DNA from: Mycteria americana
Taxonomy: Eukaryota > Chordata > Aves > Ciconiiformes > Ciconiidae
Direction: 5' to 3'
DNA: 64,000 nt
Assembly (NCBI RefSeq): GCF_035582795.1
Contig: NC_134366.1
Coordinates: 150,087,519-150,151,518 of the forward strand
Shown here: positions 12,384 through 26,400 of the stretch, piece by piece
Layout: each line of letters begins with the position of its first letter
Numbering within the stretch: position 1 is the first letter of the stretch
The notes under the pieces: generated by a model
The model's database searches: none
Told to the model about the DNA's origin: nothing
Seen by the model: only the letters and a program-made list of their open reading frames with translations
Program-made: the position numbers and the translations under genes

Positions 12384-12414
12384 AATAAAGCATTTGTTAA
12401 AGTGCCAAAATAAA
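12384..12414 (+). promoter_or_regulatory. Tandem distal poly(A) signals of SDC2
   Basis: Two AATAAA hexamers (12384-12389 and 12409-12414) are 25 bases apart and followed by T-rich sequence at 12436-12447. Their distance from the stop fits a full-length SDC2 transcript. Confidence 0.5.
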
Positions 12415-12435
12415 GTCTACCATGCCTAAACTAAT

Positions 12436-15400
12436 ACTTTATTTGTATAGTCTGACATCCAGTTTTTTGAAGCCCACTTTGCTTAAGGTAGTAGATCTGA
12501 ATTTTCTTTAAGGGTGCAATGAGTATCACTGTAAGTATAGCTATAAATATTAAACACCAGATAAATTGTCTCCTCCTTCTTCATAAGTGAATTGATATTA
12601 AGAAGCTGTTTTCTTTTTATTTATATTGTTAGACTCTGCCTGTATACCTAATGCACAGGACACTTTATCCAAGGTAGACTTCTGTTGTAATTATGCAGGC
12701 TACCAAATATTACGCTTGTCGGGTTCCTCCTGCATCTGCTTACAAGCAGAAGCAATGGTAAAGTTTCAGCTCTATTTCACCACTCGCCTTTTTTTCCCCT
12801 ACACGTCCATTATCCACTCTGTTATATGCAGAAGAGGTTTAATGCTTCAGCTATGTACGCAGACTTAAAATATCACAGTCCTCCCACCCTCCCTAACAAA
12901 AACTTGAAACTTCTTTAATGTGCAATAGGCGTGATAGTAGCATTTATCATCTCGCAATCTCTTTGCCTTTCTCTTTTCAGTGCCAAACCATACTATTGGG
13001 GAAAAATTCTAACAGAGCTATCATCTCAATTATAAATGTCGGTTCAGTTTTCATCAGGCTGAAAAAAACCAGGCTGATGCAGACACCCAGCTTCCAGCAA
13101 CGCTGTCCAGAAGAAATGGGCAGCTGAATGCACGTCTCTTACACTGAGCGTTCCTAGCACGAGTTAGTCTTCAGTTTTGCTTCCCTTTTGTTTTCCCCTT
13201 CCTGGATGTGTTTCTAGCAATACTCTGGCTACTCATGGATGTTGCTGGGCAGCTGGGAGTCCCGGTGCCAGGCTGTGGATGCTGCGCCACATGCCCGCAG
13301 TTAGCAGCGGCATCCGTACCTCTGGGATGGCTTTTCCTAAAGACCCTTGGCTCTTCTCTACTGGAGCTGCTGTAGCAGCTCCGAAATTCCTCAGCAACCT
13401 GATCCGGCACCTCCTTGTGATTGATAGGCTCTAGTGTTTATCAGAATGCCATTTTGCTTTGATTTACTCTGGGTTATAAATGGTTACTTCCTCTTAGATT
13501 CTTTGCAAATGAAGCCCGATGCAAGTAACGTAAAGCTTATGTTAAAAGAAGTCTCTCACCTTTGCTTTATTCGTGGAAAAATAACTTCAGAAGTTGAGTT
13601 CCTTGTTCCTCTGCTTGCCAGCTTTAAAAGTGAATTGTAGCTCATGTTTACAGGCTGCATTGCTAGTTTTTTCTTCACTTTGAGCATTGTACTTCATTGA
13701 AATAGGATAAATTAAAACCAAAATTGTCCTCTTGTATCTCCTAACAAGAGAATAGCATATTTGTCACTTTGGCTAGTTGTTGCTCTTCTTTTCCCTTGGA
13801 GCTCTGTATTGAAATGATGGAGTGCAGTCTTAAATGACAGATACTATTTTTAAGCAACATATGGAATACAGGAAACTTTTGTAAGGAAAGAAGTATCCAG
13901 ATAAACATTAAACAAAAACTATTGGTGTGAGGGAAATGATGATAGCATGCTTAGTATTACATTCTTTGTTCAAGTAAGCAAACAAGGAGAAGGGGAAAGG
14001 AATCTGAGGGGAAAAAGATCTCTAAGGAAACTATTCTTACAGATGAAAATAATAGAGCAATTTTTTTTAAACTTGCAATCAGTTATATTTGTTACTTAGC
14101 ACTTGCTTAATCAGACTGGCATAATGTCCTTTAAGGAATTCGCAATATTATTGTCCATTTTTAATGAGCTTTAATATTAGTTTTGTTACATTTAAGCTTT
14201 TGCCTGTGTATGACCGAGCTCTGAACCTTGGTGTGAAAACTCCGTGCTGTGAACTCTCCGAGCATTGCCTTTCCAAAACTTTCTTCAGGTTGAGGAAGCA
14301 CGACTTTGCTGTACAGCTTGTCTGAGAAAAGATACAGCAAGCATCCCGCTCCCTGGCACATCTTTTGGTCCTGGGATGGTTCATGGCTGGAGCAGAAGAG
14401 CGGTTTTGCTAAGGACTGGAGCGGCAGAGGGGGATGCTGACATGTGCGTTTCATTTCCTCTTGCCTCTTGGGCTGACCAGGCGCTGGGTTCAGCTGTGTG
14501 GGTGGGAGTGGAGGAGCTGTAACCCAACCCTGCCAGTGGAAAAGATGCTTTGCCAAGATTTCTTCCCCTGTGAAGTAAAGTAAGTTGTGTATTTTTTGCT
14601 TTGAAAACAAACAAATGATAAAACTTAAGCGCAGGAGAGCTAGAAATGGAAACGTGGGCTCCTGCCCTGACTGCTGTGAACCAATTTCACATGTGCATCG
14701 GATGTGCAGAGTAGCTGCTTGCGTGGGTGGAAATCTGAAAAACCCTCTGTGTGCTTGCAGTATCTGAGCTTAGTTTCTAGCAGGGATGGGAGGGAGGGGA
14801 CAGGGCCCACGTAGAACTACAGACATTAATTTGGGGTAAGTGGAAAGAAGGCAGGAAGAGAAACTGTCCTGACAGCCCACGTTTTCCACTGGAAGTTACA
14901 AGGCATTTTGTTTTCTTGAGTAGTTGCCATCACACTGAATTTGCTCTTAACAGGGAGAATCTGTAGTCAGAAAAGTGGGCAGATGTTGGTGTCATACCCT
15001 GAGAGATGCTCTTGGTTGCACACAGCTTCCCAGCACGTCGGAGATCTGTGCTACCTGTTGCGCATGTTGCCAGTCGCAGCTTCTGCTGGCTGCTCACCCC
15101 CAGGATTTGCAGAGGAACTGGTATAGCAAAACGGGTGGAGGATCTACAAGGTTGACCCCACGCACCTTCTGCTACCCACAGGAGATGCTGGGAGGGCAGC
15201 AGGAGGCAACTACTAGGGTGCTGCATTGCACTCGGAAGGGTCTGGGTTGTCTTTTGTCCATGGCAGGGGGGAAGAAACGGATGAGACGTGCAACCGGGGC
15301 TTTGCAGTTGAGATGTGCTGTTGCATATTGAAGCAACTTTCCATTTCTTCTCCGTGCTTGGGAGATGTCAAGCTTTCACTACCACTAACTCCTTCCATAT

Positions 15401-18400
15401 CAAGTGTGTTTATGGCGTAGCCTGCAGACTTCTTGAGTTTTTTAATTCACACTGCAGCTTAAAAACTGTGCCGTAGTTGGGCTGGGGCTGCGGGCCACTA
15501 TCTCTCATGGCTGAAGGTCAGGTCCAAAGAATTCCTCCAGCCTGACAGTTCAGGCCCAGCCTGGAGTGAGAGGAAGTAGGAATACTTGTGAAAAACTTCC
15601 AGAAGAATATTGCAAAACCTGTAATAGTTTGTTGAAAATAAACAGAGCCCAAGTTCTCTGTCGGGGGTGACTTTAATTCATTTAGATTTCTTCTGGGGCA
15701 TTAAGCAATTTTTTTTCCCATGGATCTTTTGTTGATTTGTCGAATGCAGAGGAAGCTTCTGATTTTTTTCTATTTTTAGTCCTAAAATGAACCAAGCGCT
15801 GACGTATAAGGAACAATAATTCCGCCAGACAAGCTACTTCAAGCTTATCTAGTGGTGGGAAACTAAGCTCAGTGGAGGAGAAAGTTCTGTGTCCTAGTTA
15901 CCCACCCACCTTGTATGGCCATATGTAGTCCTACGGTCTAAACAAAGTTTGGTGCCTGTTTTCCTGAGCTCCTGTGGTGGAACAGGAGCTTTCTCTAAAC
16001 ACTACAGCTCCCCAGAGGATACCAAAGAGAAATCGGAACAGAGTTACTTTTTGATGTTTTTGTGTCATAACCCATAATACTAACGCTCAACTCCCTCCTA
16101 CTCCCCTTTCTAAATATAGCGGCAGGGGAGAAGTCAACAACCATCACACTGAACAGTACTGAAAGAATGTAAAACAGTCCAAAGTTCAGTTTTCATCATT
16201 CATCCCTATAATTTTCGTTACCGCAGAGCTAACAGAAGAGTCTCTTGTGAAAGGAAGAGAAGCGGAGCATGTGCTTCCTTCTGGACCAGCCCACAGTGCC
16301 AGCTGAGTTAATGCTGACTTGGGGAAAAACCTCTTCTTGGGAAGGAACAGCTTCTGGGGCCGAGTCTCAGCTGGCTGAGGGCACAGCTTACCTCCTCCGC
16401 CGACCAAAACGCTCGAACGAAGGACCCTGCCTTGACCTGGTGCCTTGCTGCCAGGCTAGCGGCTGTGCTACCTTCGTGCTGGTGAGGCAAGGCTTCAGGA
16501 GCAGTTCTAGTAAATCTTCATTATCTGAGCTGCACCCCGTAGGAAAACCTTCCCTGAGAATCACAGTCAGCTTAAATTATTGACTACAATCAAAGCAGCA
16601 GCAAGAAACCTTTCTTTGAATCATCAGCGTTCACCTTGTTTTGCATGTGCTCAGATATTTTCCTAAAGAAAATTGGTTTTCATTGGCTGGTAAACAAGAC
16701 AACTTGTTAACTGGTAATTTAATCTTTACAGTAAATTTTGTACTTCTTTTTGCTCTGCAGGAGCACACACTATTTACATATTTATGCCGTTACAAAGCTT
16801 AACTTCCATTTTTATATTCTAGTTTTTCCACTCTGTTATGTTAAAAATGGCAAATAAATATTTATTTACCAGCTGATTCAGTTTATAGCTTTTATTTGTT
16901 TCAACTTGCTTTTCCGTGGAAATTGAGATTTCATTAAGAATGCATAAAATTAGCACTTCTTATAAAGTAAAATATATTAAGCACATCAGAACAAAGATTA
17001 GCCAAAGCATTTTTACTTTAAAGCATATGTAATTATTGGAAGTAACTTATTTATTAGGCAAAAGCATTTTTGCTAGTTATTGAACTGAGTAATTGAAATC
17101 ACAATGTCTGTTAAGACTTCAAAACCAGTAGGTCTCAGTCTTTCTTCTTTTTTCCCATAGGTTGGAAGACTACAAGCTTTCCTGCTTTTTCAGCTTCTAA
17201 GTGATTTTATAAAAAAAGCCTGAAAATAAAAAAAAGATAATTTTATACCTACAGAAGAGCTGTCAAAGAGAGTCTAAAGTTTTCTTTTATCATCTCAAAA
17301 ACTGGTTAGAGGTGCTCAGCCATGTGACTTCTCCCAATTCATGGTTTGATTTTTGTAACAGCTCTGGCAGTAGAAATCATCAATTTTTCTCTGCCAGTCT
17401 GTGCTTTTTATAACACACATTCAACCACTAAAAGCTAAGTGGAATTTTATTTCAGCCTTTCCTGATGGGACTTTTAATGCAGATTCTGAAACTCCATAGA
17501 CTTGTTCAGCTCTGGCTTTTCTAGATTCTAAGAAATATACGTACGTGTCCTTAAATAAGCAATATATTCTTTTACACAAGCTCTTAGTATATCAGCTTTT
17601 CACTTTTCAGCATGTGTGTCAAAGCTTTCAAATTGTGATCAGACAGACCTTGCAAATTTGAGTAAGAATCATGCCATCTTCTAAATATAAACCATAGAGG
17701 ATCAGAAGAGGACTCCAAAACTTTAGTTAGTTTTGACTCTTTTGCAGAATCACATTTTTTTAAAGTTTAAATGATTAATGCTATATTATCGCTGCTTGAC
17801 TTGACCAGCCTGTTCAGAGTCTTGTAGTTAAACCTAGAATGAGAAAGTGGTGAAGCTGGGTCTCAAAGCATGCATCCACACACTGAGTGGGGAGTTGTGT
17901 CTGAAAACCCATCACAAAATGCCTCTCACTTTTGGGCCTGTTCAGATGGTAACAAGCTATTTTGGCACTCAGTTTCTGTCCATCTGTCTAGTATCTGCCA
18001 CTCCAAGAACGCTCCCCTTCCCAGTACAATGGCTGGCTGAAGCATCATTACCCAGAGAAGTCACACTCCTCCTCAGCCTCCCGCCTGCCTCTGTTAGACG
18101 GATATTTTATTGGCTCATCCGGTATGAAGACAGTCTGTAACATGTTCAACACAGCTGAACCCAGACCCAAGCTGTGCCCAGGGAGTAACTGTGTTTTCAT
18201 GCAGGGTGGTGGGGTTGCACTGGATGTCCTTTGAACGCGGAACTCACCATTACAGTAGATGTGTTATGAAAAAAGGGCTGCTTTGGTACATGGCGGGGTA
18301 GAGAATTCCCTTTACTCTAAGTCCATATATCCAGAAATAAAAGATGTATTTTTATCTGCATTTATAAAAGTATCTATGGATTTAAACTTGTTTGGGACAA

Positions 18401-21400
18401 ATATATGTTGAGTAAGTTGAACCTGGATTTTGAGCAAGTTGAATCTGGATTTTATCCTCACAAAAATATGGAGATGAATAAAGGTACCTAGCTGTAGTGG
18501 AGAGAGTTGCTGAGAGAAACTACGATTTAATTCCTTCATCATGAGGGAAGTTATTTAGAGCAGTATTTAATGTATTTTTAATGCAAATACATGATAATTG
18601 ATGTTAGGCATCCAAATGCCTTTGTTTTGTAAACACAGGAGTGGAGGTGGACTCATGTATATTGCTGGACCAATTGCTACCTGAAGACTGGAGATCCATA
18701 GGAATGCACAGAGAAGGCTCCTTGCACCTCTGGTTTCACATCAGGTGCCCATGCACTGCTCTCCACCCACGCCAGCACAAGCCACACAGTTTATAAGGAG
18801 ATTCAAGTGGGAACACTTTCCACCAACGCTTAACAAAAACTTTTCTGTGGCATGGCAAAGCTATTGCCCCTGTAAGTAAACTTGTAGTAATCTGCAGGAG
18901 AAATTACACTGCCAGTCTATGTCTTACTAGCAAGTTTTGCTGCCAGAATTTTTGTGGGGTCATGAGTTGCTGACATTTTTATGTCCTCGGAGCATGTGTG
19001 TTCATCACTGCTTTTTTGAGGTGCTGCATGCCCTCGCTGCAAGAGGCTGTAACAGCAGAAGGGCTGCTGTAAGGACCCAGGGCTCGCAGCTGCCAACATC
19101 ACTGTGTTCTTGGAGCATATATACAGTGGCATCATTTTGCTAGTAGCTATACGTTGGCTTGTGTTGTTCAGAGAGGAGATTTCACTTCAGCAGGGGAGGC
19201 TGAATTTTGTTGGCTTACATCAACTTAGTATGAGAATGCATAGAAACTTGGGGCAACTAATGCTGACTTCTGCCAGTAAACCTGTGTGGCACTGGACAGG
19301 CCCCAGCTAAGATGTGTCCCAAGCAAGCACGCCCTACCAACCCGCTGCTGGCAGATGTTCTGCTCTCAGCTGATGCTGCTCTTCATACCCAAAAACATGA
19401 GTCTCTGATGCAGCAGCAGCAAAGCTAGCAGAACTGTATAGAAGAATAGCTGCCACGAGGTGCCTACCTTTTTCCCCATTCTATGCACTATTAAGATGTA
19501 TTTATTTGCTGCCAGGCTGCATAACTAGAAAGACGTACAAGTCAGGGTCAAGCTTGAACACTTCTTCCTAGGAAGAAATGAAAAACAGCACTTCTTGGAA
19601 ACTTAGGAATATTTCTTTTCAGCTCCTTTAACTGAAAAAGAAGAGGAAATAAAAGCTGAAGTTTGCATTAATTAGCAGTCCATATTTACCTGCCTACATT
19701 GCAAAGCAACAAAGAAAAACTTTAAATGAAGAAAATACCTTCTAGTGGTACTGAAATACAATGTGGACCTAGAGGAGACTTTTGGGAGACAAAAACTGGA
19801 AAATGCTTTGGTAAAGTAAATAAATGTAATAAAATGAAAATTGAGAGCATGCTTCTAAACAAGGGTAGCTGGTATATTGGTAATTCCTTCAGGCTGGTAC
19901 AGTGTGCTCCCACTTCAAACACCTTTTGTGTTTGGACCTGTGCTGGCAGCTTTTCAAAGGAATCTCATGCTTTCTTCCCTCCCCCTCCTCACTTTGCATA
20001 ATAATTAGTATGTGAATATGCCTGTGATTTCTTCTTATTATTTTAATGTAGTCACATTTTAGAGACTTCAAGAAAGTTTGGAGCTCCACGGAAGCAGTCC
20101 TTGCTCCAAAAACCATGCAGCCAAAACGGATTGGAAAAACAAAGCACAGCCTAATAGCATCATCCCCATTTTGTGCAGGGAGAAGCATGGTACCAAGTGA
20201 CTGTCATATCAGAAGGGATTCAGGATCCATTCAGGCAGTATCCTCTGCCTAACAGCAGACTCCACCAGTTGCTTCATGTACTGGGTAACAGAAGGTGAAA
20301 AAATCCAGCAGTAAGAAGTGAGACATAAGATTTCATTTCCCTTTCTAGGAGTTAGATACTGGCTTACTCCCTGAAGCACCAAGTTACAATCAGGTAATTA
20401 TGATTATTTTTGACATTCAGACATATCAGATCCCTTTCTTGAATATTAAGTTCTTGACTCGGACGCTGTTCCTACCAGTGTAATCATAGCAGTCTTGTAA
20501 AGATACATCCATATGAGGACCTTCAAGCACCTGAATAGTCTTAATGAGTTCAGAAGTATGCAAGATGGATCACATGGGTGATTTCTGGGTGGGGGGGCTA
20601 GGATTTTGCCCAGTGTAGCTTATGAAGTCTGGAAAACTGAGTGCAGGTCTCCTTAGCTCCAGCCTCTCCCTGATTTACAATTACAATCCCGAGGAGGGAA
20701 GAACAGCCATCTGAAAGTCCCAAAGCTGCAAACTAAAGGAAAACAAAACTATGCATTTAGTGAATAATGCAAAATATGAGAAAATAACATAAGAGATGGG
20801 TGTGATGGAAATACCTTTCCCGAGGCTAAGTGGGTACTGATGTGTTTCAAACCCATAAACAGATTTGTGCGTGTTGCTGGCTGAAGAGGTTTGGGAGGTG
20901 GAGCTCTACGTTTTGTTGTTAGGTCTCTTTTCTTGCTCTTACTTACTGCTTCTCAGGCAAGGGCAACAGAAGACATGAGCAGTGTACTCTCCTCTTCCCT
21001 GTGACCTGGGATTAATGACAGCCATGACAAGATTTCTCCATCCTTCTGACTGTTTGGTGGCAGGGAAAAAATATGGCTTATCATCATTCATCCTTGACTG
21101 TGGAAGGATTAATAAAGGAAGGTAATTCAGGAAAAAATAATGGGAAACCAGGTGATTTAATTGTAATGGAACAAATGAAGAGAGAAGGAATTCCTCCCAG
21201 AAATCAACCCAAATCCTAAATTTGAATACTACAAGTCTAGTTTCACATGAGCTCCTTCATGCAGACCTGTGCTATGTTGTTTCTCCTTGCAAGCAAAAAG
21301 GAAAGCCCTATGTTGATGGTTAAGTTCAAGACATTGTGGGTGCAACAGCCAACCATTGAGGATGGAATATTTTCTTGCATGACCTACAGCAACACATTAC

Positions 21401-22149
21401 TCAATCACCATGTATAATCTTTCCAGAGATATAGTCCCAGACAGACACTTACAGTTTATAGGGCACGGTATGTAAAGAATATACAGAATGCACAGGAAAG
21501 AGACAGGTAGATCTCCAATAGAAATTTACTTGTGCAGCATTTTTATTTAAACAGTTATTTTGTCACCCTCAATGGAACAGGGCTCTCAAGGACTGCAGCA
21601 GTTTGAGAGAACCTTACTGTTGCATCCCACTGGCATGCTCCGTTATCTGTATAGCAGAGGACACAGCCCCAGCTGTAAAAATGTACCATCCAGATTGTGC
21701 ACTGAAAAATCCAAGTGAAAAAATACAAGAGTCACCTCAAATAAATGGGTGGAGGAGTCAGGTTGGAAGGGGCAGCCATTATCTTATAATAATGTGTGTT
21801 TCAAATCCCTCCTCAAGGTACACACCCATGAAGTTCATCACTATTACTCTTTTCACTTAGGCAGAGAGTTCATGAATACTGGAATACTGTGTTGAATATT
21901 AGAAGGAAATTCTTCACTGTCTTCCTGCTACAGCAGCTTTTTGGAAATGCACCAAGGGCTTTGAGCCTAAAAACACCTACCTGTAAGCACCTGGGTAGTC
22001 CCATTGACTTAAATAGAACGAATCGAGAGCTTCAATTGAGGTGTTTGCAGATTAAGACCCATGTTTGTATTTTAAGATCTTATCTACAGAAGAAATTGCA
22101 CTCATTTACCTAAGTGTTTTTATAAACACACCTTTATTTAAATGAGTGC
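12436..22149. other. Intergenic region between SDC2 and CPQ
   Basis: About 9.7 kb of AT-rich DNA. I see no CR1 copy, LTR, RNA gene or conserved coding frame here. The short open frames (for example near 14.2-14.6, 15.0-15.4, 16.2-16.6 and 22.0 kb) have no recognisable domains and often overlap on opposite strands. A 22-bp imperfect tandem duplication occurs at 18410-18453. Distal regulatory elements may be present but cannot be recognised by eye. Confidence 0.7.
18410..18453 (+). repeat. 22-bp tandem duplication
   Basis: Two adjacent 22-base units starting GAGTAAGTTGAA and GAGCAAGTTGAA both end CTGGATTTT and differ at two positions. This is a small local duplication with no apparent function. 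Confidence 0.8.
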
Positions 22150-23460
22150 AGTGTTACTTGTGCAGAAGGCCGCCACGGGAGAAGCGGTGGCCCTGCCTCG
22201 GCTCCCCGCAGCGTGAAGGCAGTGACGGCCCTCAGCACGCTGGAAAGCAACGAACGACACGGTATTGCCGCCACGCTCCGAGGCACCCAGCGAGGAGGCC
22301 GCTGCCACCGTGCAGGCAGCAGGAAAGCCTCCTCAGGCTTGCTCCCTTTGCTGTACGTCCGTGCACCGCTCGCACGACCCGCCCGCCCTACAGAAACGCA
22401 GTCCCGCGTGGCAGGCAGCCCCTCGCACCGAGGCGGTTCTCCCCGGGAAGGGCTGGTGACGGTGCACGGATGGGAGTTTTCAGGCCTCCTCCTCGAGAGG
22501 CTGGGGTCGGGCGGGGGCGCCCGGGCCGGGCCCGCGTTACCTCGCCTCGCCTCAGAGGGGCCTACGAGGCACCGCGGCCTGACCCGCCGGCAAGGGGGGG
22601 ACGCCCGGCCTCGCCCGCAACGCAGCGCCGGGACCGGCCCAAGGCCTGAGGCGGCTTCCACGCGGTTTCAGGCGCCCTCGGCGCAACCGGCACCAGCCGG
22701 GCCCGGGCCGCGGCCCGCCCCCTTCCCCCAGCCGCGGCGGCTGCGGCTCCTCCCCCTGCCCCGTCCCGGGCCGGCTGGGCGGAGGCGGGGGCCGCGCTGG
22801 CGCCGCCGCGGCCCGCTCGGCACGGGGAAGGTGCGTGTTTGCTCTGCTCCCCTCCTCCTCCTCTTCTCCTCCTTCTCCTCCTCGCAGGGGGCCGCGGGCC
22901 CCGCCCGGGAAGCGCTCGCCCGCCCGGCCTGCCTGCCGCCGCGGGAGCGGGGCTGGCGGCGCCCCTCCGCCGGGTGCAGCGCTCTGCCGGGGCCGCGCTT
23001 CTCGCGGGGGGCCCGGCTCCGGCTCCGCCGCCTGGCTGGGGGCGAGGAGGGGCACGCAGGCCGCCATCACCAGCGGGACTCAGCCCCGTCTCCTCCTCTT
23101 GCCGAGGGCTTGCTTTAAAGTTCTGCCAGCATGTGCTGGGGTCCCCTCCCCGAAGTGGGGCCTTCAGCCGCCGGGCCGCAGCCTCGGGTGCTGCCGGGCC
23201 AGCCCTGCCCTGGGTCGGTGGGCCGGAGCCCCCCGGCCTGGCAGCGGGGCGTTGGGCCCACCTCGCGCCCGCCCTCCCACCCTTCTCTGGAGGGAACAGA
23301 CACCAGCTCGGTCGCCCTTCAGGAACATGGATGCTCCATCGCGTGACAAGAAATGCCCGCTTACCTTCTCGTTCCTCGTATTTAAAAACAAATATCGACC
23401 CGGAGTTGTAGGTGGCTGTCGCGCACGTGCTCGGGGGACGTGTGGTTGGCGTTAGGCGAG
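22150..23460 (+). promoter_or_regulatory. CPQ: CpG island, probable CPQ promoter and non-coding exon 1
   Basis: About 1.3 kb of strongly GC- and CpG-rich sequence stands out from the AT-rich flanks. It contains GC boxes such as GGGCGG at 22509-22514 and 22777-22782 and no obvious TATA box. It is the only such island in the window. It lies between SDC2 and the first CPQ coding exon, which itself starts with an untranslated leader spliced at 47556, so a CPQ promoter and 5' exon must lie upstream. A plausible donor is GGGGAAG followed by GTGCGT at 22831. Long overlapping open frames on both strands (up to about 300 codons) are typical CpG-island artefacts. Strand and function are inferred from context, not from transcript data. 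Confidence 0.65.
22824..22836 (+). promoter_or_regulatory. CPQ: Candidate splice donor of CPQ exon 1
   Basis: GGGGAAG followed by GTGCGT (GT at 22831-22832) within the CpG island is a good match to a 5' splice site. It could join the non-coding first exon to the acceptor at 47555. Other GT sites in the island cannot be excluded. Confidence 0.3.
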
Positions 23461-26400
23461 GCACGGAGCTCTGCCGTGGTCTTGAAACCAGCAGAGCTGA
23501 AAGCTATGCCACTGCACACGGATGAAACCCATAAATACCGGATGGGTGCATTAGATAGTCAATGATGTTTTACAGCACACTGCATAGTGAAGAGGTCCCA
23601 GCATGTAAAGTAGTTTAGTGCTTCCGAGTAGGAAATTCTAGCAACTAGTACCCGTTAGATTTGTTTTGACAGGACTTTAAAGACTACCCTTTTCAAATTG
23701 CTGCAAAAGGGAAAAGTATATAAGAAGAGAGGCATTTTTATATATGTATATACAATTTTTATATCTGTGTATATGCATATACATATTTTATAGAAGTACT
23801 AAAATATATATGAGGGAGGGAGAAGTGAGATAAAACATGAAAAAATGTAAGTTCTGCAAGCTGAATCTGATTTTACTAAGGAAGCGTTAGATATGGAGGA
23901 GCCTTTTGAATCTGGTGGTTGTGTCTGACAAGTTGCAAGTCTGCTCAGAACTACTGAAGAGAAAATTCAAAATACAAGCACCGGATTTCTGTTTTCTTGT
24001 TGATTACTTCTTTCTTCCTTCAAACTGCAGAATTTTTGGGACCTGACTTTCCTAATTGCTGCATGAACACTCAAAGCACCTGGCCAGAGAGGGCCGTACA
24101 CATGCAACACCTGAAATCCCGATTTCTTGTTTTGTAAGCCTTAATTTTCAAAGTTTTGCATGTCTGTGGTTTTCACTCCGTTCAAAATTAGATTAATATT
24201 TACTGTTTCTGGAGCTTGTTCCACATCTGCTCACCCTCTTGTATCAAAAGACTGTAAGAGTGTTGTAATCTATTGATGAAAGGGCAGCGTGTGGGTGTTT
24301 CTTCTTATAAAGCAATGCTTGGTATGACTGTAGAACAGATCCCTGTATGGGAATGGAAGGACTGCTTACATCTACGTCTATCTAGAATTTATCTCTCTAT
24401 TTTAGCTTGAGAAATTCTTAAGATTTAAGCTAGGGTGACAAAAGCTGGCCTTGATTTTGCTCTGGTTATTTTTCTGCGAGGATGAAAACTTTCATTAAAA
24501 GTCTTTCTCTTGCTTACCTACTTTCACTCCTTAAAATCACCTTCCAGTCTTGTCTGTTAGTTTATTATTTTGAATAAAACCTCAAACACTTCTTTCCCCA
24601 AAGAAACCCTACAAAGCCTGCCATATCCGTGAGACTTCTTACATCCCATGTTTCCTTGTAAATTTTGACTCATTTCTTTAGACACATCCACTCTATCTTG
24701 GATAGCGTCTATCAGTTGTGCCTTGCAATCAGTTTTACTTTACCCAAACTTCAATCTTTCAGATGAAGTCTGTGCAGATAAACTTGGATCAGAGCCACTG
24801 CAGCTTTAGAGCTTCATACTAAGCCTTTGTCTTACCCAATCTTGTTTCTTGGTGTTTAAAATATATATAATTCTTTTGAACAGCAGAACAATAAGACACT
24901 AAATCAGATAAGAACAGATTGCAAATCTGGGCTGGGGAAGAACAACCTGGCATTGACCCCTGTTGGGAGACATCTGTCAGTAAAAGCTCATATAAATTCT
25001 TACTTGTTTTATAACACAGTTTTGCAAATGCCTGCATGTCTTTAATGCCAGATCAGGAAAGGAAGCAACTTACACAGTCTCTTATTGTTGATATAATTGC
25101 ATGAACTCATAATGCACATGAGTTTCTTTTATCTGTTCCTGCTATAGTGTATAAAACTTTCTTGTTTTAAGATTGAAAACTTTGTCTTGTCATTTCTTCC
25201 TTCCTTTCCAGTTGTGGGAGGATGAAGATGAAGGATGGCAGTACATCTAAGAGATAGCAGCTGCAGGGGTGAAAAATTTTGCTTAAAAAAGTACTTTGTG
25301 CGTAGAAATGTACGAAACGATTACAATCTTGAAGCTCTACAGTTCTTTCTGTTCTGTTTTGACAGGAAATACTGTCTGTCAAAAACTGCATTGCAGTAAT
25401 CTTTCACTTTTTTGTTACCAAATGTTTGCAATAATCTCAAAGTACTGAAATAAATGTAAGTTCTTTCTTCAGTTGACCGCCAGCCACTTACATTTTCACT
25501 GTGATGGCAGTAGTGAATTTTTAGCTCTGATTCGTAATCTCCTAAATGCCAATTACTTGACTAAGTTAGTATTTCTGACAGAATCTGTGGAGAATGCTCT
25601 GGTCTTTTTTGTTTTGATTTTACAATAGAACAAAAAATTGTATGTCGGCTTGAGAAAAATGTTTACCTTGTTAACCTGTAGTTTTAAAAATGATACTTTG
25701 GGTGCCTTGATCTTACAAGAGACTTGATTTCTTTTTTTGAGACAGAGAGAATGGACCAGTGGAGGGGGGTTCTATTTATTTATCTGTTTATTTTATTCTT
25801 TATTTTGTTTGGGTTTTGTTTTTAATGGAGAACATTGAGACACCCAGCTCATTTGGATTCTTTTTGTTCTGTCCTGATATTAATAATAGTAATATTTTCT
25901 CAGAGTCTTTTAAGTCTAATTAAGATAGATGTATTTGATTAATTTTCTCCACAGTGGGTGTGAGAGGAAAATGTGAAAATCCCTTTGGTGCTGTTGCTGC
26001 CAAAGAGGGATTCAGTAGAAGTATCTAATGAACAGACATATGGATTAAAATACATCTCTAAGAAGTTTGTTTATATATTTTGGCAAAATGTTTCTCTCTA
26101 CTGCCCATTGCAATCAGAGGAATGGTAAAAGGCCTGTGATCTAAAACCTGATTTTAAAAGATACTAATGCTGTTTTAGAAAAGAAAAATTCCAGTCAAAT
26201 TTATCTCAATTCTTAATTGTCTAAGATAAATTTTAAATCAATGATCTTTATGCTATAGCGAGAGGAGGTTACTCTCAGGTCACCTATCATAGACATTTCT
26301 TACATCATAGGAAATATAAACAACTAAGATTTATTTTAAACTTGCCTGAGTGACCATCCTGCATTCAGTACAACAGTGGTAGTTTCCACCAGCTCAGGAT

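Larger units (their letters stand above)
10358..12435 (+). other. SDC2: SDC2 3' untranslated region (end inferred)
   Basis: AT-rich sequence follows the SDC2 stop with no coding potential and many ATTTA-like elements. Candidate poly(A) signals AATAAA are at 10404-10409, 11374-11379, 12384-12389 and 12409-12414. The tandem pair near 12.4 kb would give a UTR of about 2.07 kb, close to the roughly 2-kb UTR I recall for mammalian SDC2. The exact cleavage site is an inference; transcript ends would settle it. Confidence 0.65.

Noticed and set aside
22213..23464. Open frames of up to about 300 codons on both strands in the GC-rich region
   Set aside because: They overlap in several frames on both strands, are rich in Pro, Ala, Arg and Gly and have no domain. 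They are CpG-island composition artefacts.
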